Assembly: GCA_001949185.1 (NCBI GenBank)
Contig: BDGG01000013.1
Coordinates: 988,036-1,052,035, forward strand
Direction of reading: 5' to 3'
Origin: Ramazzottius varieornatus
Taxonomy: Eukaryota > Tardigrada > Eutardigrada > Parachela > Ramazzottiidae
DNA: 64,000 nucleotides
Below, piece after piece: positions 9,121 through 19,274 of this stretch. Positions within the stretch are counted from its first letter, which is position 1; every line of letters starts with the position of its first letter. Position numbers and translations under genes: made by a program. The notes under the pieces were generated by a model. It saw only the letters and a list, made by a program, of their open reading frames with translations, did not search any database and was not told where the DNA came from.

Positions 9121-10731
9121 ATGGGTGATAAAATTTGGAATTACAATAATGGCGACAAAGTTTACGAGGAAGACATCTCTGGTCTTCAGCTGTCTGTGCT
9201 GGACGAAGTTACACAAAGGCTTTTAGACTCTGATGATGATGAGTCTAAAGCCGTGGTTGGTTATGATACGGGTGACCCACAATTCCTAGACAAAGCCTAC
9301 AATGATATGCGCAAGTTGGACTTTCTCCTTCGAGAGCGCTTTTCAGTGGAGGACAGCCTACGGCGCAAGCGTCGTCGCCATCTCAAGACTATCCATCAGA
9401 CCTTGTCTGAGCTGCAAGTTGAAAGCGGCGCCAGACATGGCGGTCAGCACGAACAAGAGAATACCAGGAAGTTCATGTCGGCTACCGAATTACAAAGTGT
9501 ACTTCCCGATATTGTCCAGTCGACTGTGTCTGAGGAGGAGATCAGTTCACAGACCGATTCGACCATTACAACTCCCTTTACCGACTCTTTGTCTGAAAGC
9601 ACAATGTCGATTCCGAAGCGAATCAATGTGGACGAACTGGAAGACCTAGAGAAGAGATGGGCGCTTATGCCTTCCGACGATTATAAAGATGAAGAAAATG
9701 CAGATCCAGAAAAACCATCGCTTGAAAAGTTTCAGAAAAATGTGAAGCCTTCCAAAAGCTCAAAATATTATTCGCCATCTTTCCGGTTCGATTCTCAGCC
9801 GCCGCAAGTCGACCATGTGAAGCGGAATATTCTGTGCGGTGGACATTTCCACACACTCGAAGAAAGGAATCGTCTAGAAGAGCTTCTTAATGAGGCTCTT
9901 CAAGCAACCACTTTTGAGGATGAAGAGGTACTGAACAATGCAGTGCGACCTGCGTATACTGCAAACCCATTTACGTTATTCGGCGAAGAGTACAAAGCCT
10001 TACAAGATTTGGACGAGCAACTGAGCGCAGTGAGGAGAGCACAAAGAGACTCAAACGATCCTACCCGGAAAGGTCCGCCGAGTAGTAGTTTCAACAGCAC
10101 GAACGTCGACCAGCTACACTTCGGTTTTCAAAAGTCCGAACGACAAGCCTGTGAGGAAGCCAGAAGAAGGTTCGAAGAAATCAACACTCGGTTGAGTGAA
10201 ATCGAGTCGGCTGAGAATATGATGTTGGGAAGGATACTCGAACATGCTGAACCGGTCGAACCTGTTGAAAGTCAGGAGAATATCCATGAAGCGTTAAGAA
10301 TGGCTGAGAAAGACCTTCTTGCGGTCACTTATTACACTTCTGGGGACTCGAGCAACGCAGTAGTGCCGTTTGTGTCGGAAGAGCAATTGAATCTGCTGTT
10401 GGGGCCGTTGCCCCGTTGCAGCCATTTTGAGAACCTCGATAAGCAACACTGGCACGGAGAAAGCTTTGAACAATGGAAAGCGTGGCTGGAAGACCGACAG
10501 GTGTCGCTCGATAAAATTCACCAGGAACTGCAGGGAGATCGGAAGAGAATACAAGACGGCTTTGAGAATGGAGAGTTTATCTCGGTTGAAGAAATGGAGA
10601 GGCGGTTTTTAGACTTGATGAATGATTTGAAGAATCTCAAGGATGAACTCGGTGGTTTGATTGTTTCGGAGAATAACAAAGTGTTGCAAGAGAAAAAATC
10701 GCCTTCTGCATTGCTCCCAATAAAATGCTGA
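9121..10731 (+). CDS. FSIP1: FSIP1-like coiled-coil protein, intronless
   Basis: A single open exon of 536 codons from ATG 9121 (MGDKIWNYNN). An earlier in-frame ATG at 9073 would add a hydrophobic 16-residue leader and is less likely. Blocks match fibrous sheath-interacting protein 1 in order: DMRKLDFLLRERF followed by a basic helix, NTRKFMSATEL, HVKRNI, ERNRLEELLNEAL, YKALQDLDEQL, EINTRLSEIE and SEEQLNLLLG. FSIP1 in vertebrates is a sperm-tail and ciliary coiled-coil protein; the role here is inferred only from family. The gene lies inside the secreted-protein cluster and lacks introns, unlike every other large gene in the window, so a retrocopy origin is possible. AATAAA lies about 8 bases before the stop codon. 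Confidence 0.75.
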   Translation: MGDKIWNYNNGDKVYEEDISGLQLSVLDEVTQRLLDSDDDESKAVVGYDTGDPQFLDKAYNDMRKLDFLLRERFSVEDSLRRKRRRHLKTIHQTLSELQVESGARHGGQHEQENTRKFMSATELQSVLPDIVQSTVSEEEISSQTDSTITTPFTDSLSESTMSIPKRINVDELEDLEKRWALMPSDDYKDEENADPEKPSLEKFQKNVKPSKSSKYYSPSFRFDSQPPQVDHVKRNILCGGHFHTLEERNRLEELLNEALQATTFEDEEVLNNAVRPAYTANPFTLFGEEYKALQDLDEQLSAVRRAQRDSNDPTRKGPPSSSFNSTNVDQLHFGFQKSERQACEEARRRFEEINTRLSEIESAENMMLGRILEHAEPVEPVESQENIHEALRMAEKDLLAVTYYTSGDSSNAVVPFVSEEQLNLLLGPLPRCSHFENLDKQHWHGESFEQWKAWLEDRQVSLDKIHQELQGDRKRIQDGFENGEFISVEEMERRFLDLMNDLKNLKDELGGLIVSENNKVLQEKKSPSALLPIKC

Positions 10732-11070
10732 GAGCCAGAGTATTTTCCAAGTGGCTCATGACGTACAGTGGGTGCAACTTCCGTGTTTGCACTAAAACCA
10801 GCGTCTGTTCTCGACGGACACGTTGATTCATTTAAGGTTTCCACGTTATCGTGCAATCCGAAAGGGATTAAGGTCGTCGATAGGGATCTCCATCGAGACG
10901 ACGAGACTATCTAGCAAAACTTAAACACTCGATGGCTTCGTTTATTCACCTGGGTTTTTAGAAAGCTGACAACTCTCCATTGTGGATATTGTCTTTAAAC
11001 TTGCACATGTTGAAAGCACCATCCGCTAATTAATTCCAGAAACTCGGTCCGGATTTACAATACCTCCACC

Positions 11071-12250
11071 ATGATCCGATTTTTCTGTTCCATTACTTTT
11101 GCCGTTATGGTAAGTTGAGCGGTACATTGAGCATTTTTCCACCGTCAAAGACTTTCACTGTATGTAAATTCTCCTAAATTATTAATAGCTGGGTCAGTCG
11201 CTTTGCTGAAGATTTTGCCATGTGCCGCATATTACGGTCAGTTTATCTGTTGCCTTGTACAATTTTCAGGTCGCTTCAGCTGTAGGAGCGCCGCTTCGGA
11301 CAAGCGTAATAGGCTTTTACCGCATCGAAGTGGAATTGGGCGAGCTAGAGAATTCGCAAGGCTACCAGGCAAATGGGCAGTTCTGTGACGAAGTTACCCA
11401 GTGTGATCCCGTTATTTATGCCTACATCGATGTGTAAGCCCGACCGAAAAGCACGCTTGTCTGTCACGCCTCTTTCAACAGGTCAGAATGTCTTATTGGC
11501 AAGTTCATCTTCTTACAGGGAGAAACCTCTATCACCGTGGCCAGCAAAGAACCCTACGGACATGAATATGCTAACATGGATGCGCAACAGCAACTCTTAC
11601 GGAATCAATTCGACAACTGTCAAGGACATCTGCGGCGGAGGTCTCGGTGTAAGCTGGCACATTTGTTTCTCATACCGGCTATCGTCGACTCAACCTGACC
11701 ACAGAAATTATCTGGTCCGTTTTCTATAGAATATCAATGCACGTATCGAGGTTCAGGACGAAGATTTCCTTGGGAAATATGACTTAATCGAACAGGTACA
11801 AACAGGTTGACTTGCTGACGTCCACGATCCGAAAGTTATGTTCTTTCTTGTTTACAGTTTGAATGCAAGTTCTATCCCACGATTGCCGACAGATTAGGCG
11901 GTCAAGAAAACGACATTGACAGAACTGCAGCACGGTTCAAAGAGTGGACACCTTTCAGCGAATGCACGGCGAAGCACCAGCCTGAGAAACTGCGGTAGGG
12001 GCGAACTTTAAAATCAAACCGGAAGTTCTGAGCCCGAAATTCGGATTCGTCGAAAATATTTTCCGCGCTTAGTTTGACCTGTCTTTGCTGTTTCCACGTT
12101 TAAAGGTTATTTTATCGGTGGAGAGTTTACGCGATTGACATTAGCGAATGCGGTCAGGAGCCCAAGCCAGTTTCAACCGTCAAGATTGTCCAAGTGGAAA
12201 GCTCCGCCGTACAGTCACTTCAAGGCGACCGGGAAGTCCAGGTGTTGTAG
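11071..12250 (+). CDS. Secreted C2-like/MNNL-like protein, cluster member 2
   Basis: Six exons (11071-11109, 11270-11433, 11519-11648, 11730-11795, 11858-11994, 12106-12250) give 226 residues. The signal peptide spans the first intron (MIRFFCSITFAVM then VASAVGAPL). Exon 2 has GFYRIEVELGELENSQGYQA, then CDEVTQCDPVIYAYIDV with the family's phase-2 junction. Exon 4 has INARIEVQDEDFLGKYDLIE, the D-x-D...D-L-I motif. Exon 5 adds two Cys, and exon 6 ends with LFYRWRVYAIDISECG, the family's YRW strand. Compared with its neighbours it has extra introns in the second half. A likely polyadenylation signal AATAAA is near 12463. Confidence 0.75.
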
Positions 12251-12880
12251 TGTCCCATACGCATACGCCTCCGTAGTCTGCTCAAGTTCTCCGGTGGTCC
12301 CTTTAACTACTTGTTTTTTTAGAGTTTATTGTTGAATGCAGAGCGAGGTTAAACTGTTCACAATTTACTTCATGTCCCCACTGCTAGTTCGGACCTACTT
12401 ATTTGACTGTGCTGTACGCTGTAAAATATGCTTCTTTGTATCGAGGATTGCTCGAGTACAACAAAATAAAGAGGCTGACGGGACTAGAGTTCCGCGCTAC
12501 AGTCGAGTATGGTTGATAATGCATAGATGGAAGACTGGCTTCGGGTGAATCTCACAGTAGGGAACTGCCTAACCTGACGCAATTCTGTTGTTGTTGTGGC
12601 TATGCACTGACCTTTGGTTCCATCAACCGAGATCTGATATTGCGTTTGCGAGCTGCAACGATCACAAGGTTGATCTAGATACCTTAAACTTTGTTCGATC
12701 GAAGGAGGGCATGAGATTGTAGACTAGCCTAAACTGATGTGTTCTGGCCCATAAGATTTGTTCAGCTATTTGTCACACAGTGGCACAAGAAAAAAATGGG
12801 ACTCCGCATGCGTGATGCACACATTGATTTTTGCTTGTACCGGTAGAATCAATTTCTGTCGTATATTTTCGCCCGGAGAA

Positions 12881-13769
12881 ATGTCGCATCATCTTGTCGA
12901 TAACGGAGCTTCTGGACGGGTTTTATGTGTGACTTTTGCGCTGACACTTCTGACAAGGCTGTTTGTGAGCGTCGGTGGCAAAGACTACTTAGTGATCTAT
13001 CCTCCCGAAAACACAGAGCACGCCGTTCAACCCAGTCGCTTTTTCCGGGTGGAAGTTCTTTTCACTCACTTGGAGAATATTGACGGAAGAACTTACAATG
13101 GAAAGCGATGCGATATTGTGACGAAATGTGATCCGATCGTTTACACCTTCATCGATATGTAAATCACAGAATAAACTTCCGGTCCAACGGTATGGTACAT
13201 TACCTTCAGCAACCCAGCTTGTGCTTTGATTTAGGGAGATACCTCAAGCCCCTTTTCCGGGAGCGGCCCGCAGCCTGAAAGACTTCAATCGTATTGTGCA
13301 GGAACGCGACAAAAACACTGTGATCATGAACGCCAAGTTGACTCAGGATCTCTGTACACCGGTGACTCTGAAGCAGCAAAAAGTAAGCTTTGCGAGAACC
13401 TCGATCTCTTCTTTTGGCAAATGTTTGTTCAACGATACTACTCGACAGTGTTGTTTCTGTATACCTTAGCCTATCAATGTCCGGGTGAAAGTCATGGACT
13501 ACGATTTCCTGACGTTGTATGATCTGATCGAGGAGTTTGACTGTCGGCTGCCTGGATTCAAACCTCGAAATGCGAGTGTGGTGATTGAGAAAGAGTCGTT
13601 GGAATGGTCTTCGGTAACAGACTGCGTGGCGCTCAATCGTCCGGGAAAAGTCAAGTTGAGCTACAGATGGCGGGCTTATCCTATCATGGCTTCGGACTGT
13701 GGTGCTGTGTATGCTCCACTTCCTGGCCGGGTGGTTTCACGAAGTACACCTCCAAGCGTCGATTCCTGA
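12881..13769 (+). CDS. Secreted C2-like/MNNL-like protein, cluster member 3
   Basis: Three exons (12881-13158, about 13235-13382, 13470-13769) encode about 241 residues. This is the clearest copy of the family. A hydrophobic leader (VLCVTFALTLLTRLFVSVGG) is followed by FFRVEVLFTHLENIDGRTYN, then CDIVTKCDPIVYTFID. The middle exon has the conserved PFPG and a Cys near its end. The last exon has INVRVKVMDYDFLTLYDLIE, then FDCRLPGF and VKLSYRWRAYP. The N-terminus from the chosen ATG is about 14 residues longer than a minimal signal peptide. Neighbours before and after are paralogues in the same orientation. Function unknown; binding of a surface or matrix partner is a guess from the C2-like fold. 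Confidence 0.75.
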
Positions 13770-14525
13770 ATCACCCTGTAGCCCGAAGGATAGCCAAACT
13801 TTCGGCTCGAAACTGGTTGTATTTATTCTATTTCGCTGTTCTTGAAGGTTCTGTTGTACAGCAGACAAAAATTACAACAGTGTACGCGAAAATTAACCGT
13901 TTAAGATGGGAGTGACACCGCAGTAGGAGCTTATTTCCGATTCAGCCAATTATAATGGGAGTCTGTTACTGTACCCTCGCCATTCACGCGGATTAAGACT
14001 GGATCAAGAAGAGATAAAGAAAAGGAATAAGAAGCACGGCACTGTATCGTTGATTGAGTGGTTGTTCCAAGTCATTAATCAAGTAATCAATTGTCTGATT
14101 TGATCGGTCGATTGGCACCGTTTTGTATAATCAATCACTTAATCATACGCACTGATGATGGACAAGGACGGATGAGCCCTTCTTTATCATTTTTCATTCG
14201 CGGATAAGCATTGGATAAAAAAATGGATAAAGGATGAAGGTCAAAGGTTTTTATGGGGGTTTTTCCTATCTGTAACAAGCCTAGACGTGGTCTGACTCGT
14301 GATGCTTGTTTATCAATACTATCTTTTGCTCAGCCTTGATGTCTGTACGAAAAAGAGCAAAAGCGTCGCTCAGTCGGGAAACATTCAAACTCGTTTGTAA
14401 GGTATCGTGATCGCTTTCCTGTCGAGCTTTGGACTTCGGAGCACAGATTGTGAGGGAGTTTTCAAATAACTGATTACTGTACTTCGTCGACACTTTCTCA
14501 AAGTTGAGCCGGTTTCGGGAAGACG

Positions 14526-15242
14526 ATGGACAAGATCTACCTTCTATATGTTGTACTGCTTACTGCGTTTGTATATCGAGTGAAAGCAGCTGCTCATAGA
14601 ACGCCATGTCCGGAACGGACATGTCTTCATGAGGACCCATGCGAGCCAACCCCAACGCTGCCACACACCTCTTACAAGGTTGACATCGAGCTAGCTCACC
14701 TGAATCATTCCTACAGGACAAATCATCCAGTGATCTACGCAACGTTCAATACGTAGGTGTTACTCACGCCGACCTTTCTATCAAACCGGGCACTACACCG
14801 GTCCTATTTGCAGAAGTGGCGGCCAGAACGCTCAACCGACATACGCGAAACTAATTAGACTTATAATGTCTTTCAGGAAACCAGATCCCAATCCTAACTA
14901 TGCGTTGGACGAACATAAATATCGTCGACCTACAGATGACGACAACGCGCTACGTTTGCAAAAGGGTCGAAGAATTGGTCTCATGTTCGAAATTGGCAGA
15001 AGAAAGCCCCTCAACTTCTGTGTATCGGACATCGAGCCGGATCAGGTAACTAAACTACTGCCCGTAGTCCGCCGTACAGCGCTCAGTCTAGTTCGACTCG
15101 AAACTTGAAGGCCAACAAGGCCATGGGACTATAGGGACTAGTCGGGTAAAACGAAGTCAAGTTAATTTCCTGAGTGAACTTCTTTCAGGGGAATTGTGTC
15201 TTGAGAAATCTTGATGTTTGTCCCATCAAGATCGTTTTCTGA
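14526..15242 (+). pseudogene. Secreted C2-like family, cluster member 4, 3' end decayed
   Basis: Exons 14526-14752 and 14877-15045 look sound. They encode a signal peptide (MDKIYLLYVVLLTAFVYRVK), a Cys-rich linker, the strand YKVDIELAHLNHSYRTNHPV and IYATFNT with the family's phase-2 junction. The usual Cys pair between the two core strands is missing. A third exon from 15189 reads GNCVLRNLDVCPIKIVF and stops at 15240-15242 before the D-x-D motif. Beyond the stop, fragments of the family's final exon remain in two frames (VSWTNNCW near 15310; KGQYSFKKVWPVIFYGTN to about 15410). I infer a recent truncation. A short secreted product of 148 residues is possible. Confidence 0.5.
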
Positions 15243-16039
15243 GAGTGAGGTGTGAGATTTAGGGAAGTGAACACGGGAGGAGAGTCGAAGGGGAAGACGG
15301 AGGAGGGTGTGAGCTGGACGAACAACTGCTGGACGAACATCGAGTACATGGGCAACCGAAGGGGCAATATTCCTTCAAGAAAGTTTGGCCCGTGATCTTC
15401 TACGGAACTAACCAAGCGGAAGAATCGATCTTCAGGGGGTAGACGATCAGCTGGTAGCGACTGTTAACAGGCTTACCGAAGGGTGTACCGATTCAAGATG
15501 GCCGAACAGATAGCTGAGCTCAGAAGGACTGCGGCGGCGAAGAAACCTGACGATGAGGTTCGAGCAGCGGTGGCTCAAGCAATCGTAACTCTTTCTAGCA
15601 GTCAGAAATTCTACTGTCTGACGGTTCTGGATGGTCAGGCCGAACCAATTAGCACATTGAAATGCCGTAACGGATGGACTCGGCTCCCAGGCCGAGGTCA
15701 TATTTGGAATATTTGACTGCTAGAAAGAATTGATTTTGCTTGGGTCACCGCTGGGTTCGAGTGGCATATGCTTCGCGTGTGCTGGATGTGCCGGAACATC
15801 GTGAAGCTTCCGAGCATCCGACGTAAGCAGCGGTATCGAGTGGGACAATGACAAGAACGGAACTGAGAACATTGGTGCCGGAGCTCGAGCAATTCTCCAG
15901 CGGTTATTAAGCGTTAAAAATGGCGGACAATCAAGGTCAACAGTCGCAGAATGGTCCAAGCCTAAACCCCGTCGACGGAAAACCGTTCGAGCTCTACCCG
16001 CGTGTTCGACGGACGCTTCGAATTGCTAAAGACGACCCA

Positions 16040-16815
16040 CAAGCCGAGGATTTACTTCTTGGCCAGAGGGATCGGACGTTCCGGAAGGCAAGCCTTCTCT
16101 TATTGCAAAGGAGACTTTCGTGGAAATCTGTGTGCAAGATTTGAAGGCTCAGTAGGAGGCAACACCAAGATCGTTTCCTTTTAAAATCGGCCTCCTAATG
16201 TGATTGTTGGGCCTTGGGGTTTCGACGCAAGAACACGTTAGACGGACGCCATTTATGCTTGTTGACGTCACTGTTGTTTGCTGAATCCAGCTCATCTAAA
16301 ATTTTGTCCTCCCTTCAGTACACCGGCTGCACCGTTACTGTTCTTCGCCATCTTTCTTGCAAGTGTCGCTGACTTTAGCAAACACTTTGTGCGGGTATCA
16401 AGCGACGTCACAGTAAGCCCATGAAGTAAACCAAGAAAGTGCCCTGGTAGGGGGCAGCACAGCCTGACGCACAGACCTTCCGAAGATGTCCGAATCATTT
16501 GCTGTATTTTTTCCAGTTCAAAAAATGGCCCGCGAGTTATCAAGGTTATCATTGTAGGCAATACGCTTGAAGGTACAAGTACTGGAGCACGACTTGCGAA
16601 CACAAGATGGCACGGCAGGATATCTAGAGCTGGATTGTCCATTACCACAGTTTGTGTTGCGAAATGGTGTGGTTGGTCTCAGAGATGAGTGCAATGATAT
16701 GTTCAGCTGGAAGGAATTCAGTTGCTCTACCGGCGTCGATGCTCTCCATCGCGCCACACTGTTCTTTTCGTCCCGGATAAGCCGCAACGATCCGGCCATC
16801 TGCGCTATTCGATAA
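16040..16815 (+). pseudogene. Secreted C2-like family, cluster member 5, fragment
   Basis: The last exon (16558-16815) is clearly of this family: LKVQVLEHDLRTQDGTAGYL, then LDCPLPQF, FSCSTGVDALHRATLFFSSR and the terminal Cys. Upstream, a middle-exon remnant near 16040-16155 reads GKPSLIAKETFVEICVQDLK in one frame, but its donor reads CAG-TAGG instead of CAG-GTAGG, so splicing in phase seems lost. No first exon with a signal peptide and Cys pair was found. Two short ORFs just upstream (ATG 15498, ATG 15920) do not resemble the family. Confidence 0.45.
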
Positions 16816-17624
16816 TATTTGCAAGTTCTGACAGAGGTGTCCACACTGTCACCTTCGCCAGATTTACTGCGTACTGCCTTAGCGAAAAGGCCTGGTCCAT
16901 AATTTTTACTGGCCTATACTTTCTTATCGTGCGTGTACTGTAGTAAAAAATGGGCTGCTGGATTTTATTAATCGGTCAGGCCGAACTATGGCGCTATGTT
17001 TTGACAGGACTAGTCAAGACGACTCGAAACAAGGTTTTGGTGACGCTGAAGATAGGGTTCGACATGCGTATGTCGAGTTCATTGCCTTCATGTTTTCTCG
17101 AACACATGCAAACAAGCGGCGACCCCATCTGATATCCGTGGGGCACTGTAGCTACTGTGCATGGTTTCATCACGACCGGTACTGTATTCAGTCGAAAGTT
17201 CTGCGAATGACGTCATCATGCCAGTAAATGACACCCGCACTGGTATCCCTGATTGTTTGATTGTCGCCCATCATTACACTTGACTGGGGAGCAGTCTTTG
17301 ATTGAAGGTATAGATACTTTCTGTTCCCCGCCGGATGATACTTACCACGACAGTCACGTGATTCGCAGAACTTTCGAGGGAATACAGTACTTGTAAGACG
17401 ATATTCCGATTTCAGGTCATTAGACAGTGAGTACAAAGGTCAATCTTTGCAAGCTCCCAGATGAGGACGGAGTAGGCAGAAGGAAAAAAACGTACAGCAA
17501 GGTTTCTGTTTTGCGGTCGGAAGCAAAACACGACGCTTGCCTGGTCGAGCTATGCACCAGAAAGACTTAGGTGTATTCTCACTTAGCGTAGAGTTCTCAT
17601 CCTTCGCATTCAACGCTCAGAATC

Positions 17625-18502
17625 ATGTTCGTTCGCGGATCCATAGCACTGGTCGGACTTTTCCTCGTGACGGTCGCACATGGCTACTTCCATAATGCGA
17701 ACCCTGATCATCAATACGAGCCACAGCTGAAAGTGTCCGGTCTAAAACGATACGAGCAAGCAACTTCCGGCTCCTTCCGAATTGAATTTATCCTGGCTGA
17801 TTTTCACGATACGGAAAGGCGGTATCCGGTTAGCGGAAAGCTATGCGGGAATTCTTCTGTGGTTGGCTGTATCCGTCCTGAGTTTTACGCATCTATCGAC
17901 ACGTGAGTACTCCATCTCTACATCCGAAATCTTGAAGCACCTATGCTTCATTGGTGCAGTACCTGTGATTGAACGGTTGCGGTCTCGATTTGCAGGCGGA
18001 AGCCACATGCAGCACCCAGCCACGCATTCAGCGGTGATCAAACCAGAAGCGACGTTGAATATCGGCTGAAGAAGGGACTCAGCGAGGGACCTATAAGACT
18101 GCGCCACAAATCGAACCACAACTTGTGCACTTCGGACCTTGAGCTTAACCAGGTATCCACATTTATTGTCCTGTATCTTTTTGCTGAGGCGCCCATTGAA
18201 CATATCAGAATCTGAAAGTGCGTACTCACGGTGGTCTTATGAATTTTCAGCCCGTGAATATTCGAGTCCACGTCCTGGACAAGGGTTTCCAGAAACCCGT
18301 GCCAGCGTTCATAGAAGAGTTCATCTGCCTACTTCCTGGTTTCCTGTGGCATAATGACGACCTCGTTCTGGAAAGAACTCCATCGAGCCATCGCCTTGCG
18401 CAGAAGCTGAATTGTCTTGCTGTACATCGACCCGGAAAAACCAGGTTGACCTACAGATGGACCGCTTTTCCGAATCAGGATCCCGCTTGTAAACCACTAT
18501 AA
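17625..18502 (+). CDS. Secreted C2-like/MNNL-like protein, cluster member 6
   Basis: Three exons (17625-17902, 17996-18152, 18251-18502) encode 228 residues. A clear signal peptide (MFVRGSIALVGLFLVTVAHG) is followed by SGSFRIEFILADFHDTERRY, then a Cys pair (KLCG...GCIRPEFYASID) and the phase-2 intron. Exon 3 has VNIRVHVLDKGFQKPVPAFI, then EEFICLLPGF and TRLTYRWTAFP, ending in a Cys. The first acidic position of the D-x-D motif is kept but the second is Lys, so any calcium site is altered. Last member of the tandem cluster. Confidence 0.75.
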
Positions 18503-19274
18503 AATTAATACGTGCGGTGTCATGAGCAGTACAAAACCTCTGGCAATAATTATACCATTTGCGGTCAGCTGTTTACATATTCTCATTGTTTTCACTCACG
18601 ATTCATCACCTCCCTGTTTTTCCAGAAGGTTTTTGGTTTTGAATTTCGTCCAGAGTTTTGGTCATGCGTAGCGTCGAGCGACCCGTATAGCACTATTTTG
18701 ATATGCTCGCGGTTTTTGATGAGCTGGAGGCGATGCAGTTCCAGTCAAATTACTGTAGGACTACATAGTAGACACCAACAAGGACGTCTTATGGGGGGAC
18801 CCTGCAACTGCGGAATTTTTGGTGTTTCAAAACTGTGGATCTGCAAAGTTTGCGTCCTTGGACGCTAGACAACGACCAGCTCCGGCCCCAGTGGTTGAAA
18901 CTAAGACACCGCAGCGCCTACCATGAGCCTGTCGCTGCAAGTCAGGTCTAGTCACTGGACGAGTCGGGCTCGAGTCCCCAATGGTTATAAGCCACGCCCT
19001 CGTACAGGGAGCCAGCGCGGCAGCATGACGCGCGTCGTGTCGAGATACGACGTACGATCAACGAGATTTCGTCACTGCTTCTCTGCAGCAAGATCTGCTT
19101 TTCCATTCACTGCCATTTACGCTGATTCATTTTCTTCAGCTCCTCATTGCGACACACCATTTTAAACCGGTGTAGCATAATATTCCAGCCATCCGTGCAA
19201 GTCTCTCATCAGCGCTGGTAAGCCTTATCGTCTTGTCTATCTGTGATATAATTGTAGGTTAACCATCTCGCACG
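18503..19274. other. Intergenic, no gene seen
   Basis: About 770 bases between the last secreted-family gene and the nucleolin-like gene. Only short unsupported ORFs occur and no inverted repeat stood out. The right part should contain the promoter of the nucleolin-like gene; no TATA box was evident. Confidence 0.5.

Noticed and set aside
15498-15720. ORF beginning MAEQIAELRRTAAAKKPDDE
   Set aside because: Attractive N-terminus, but it ends quickly with no splice donor or family match, and it lies between two decayed cluster members.
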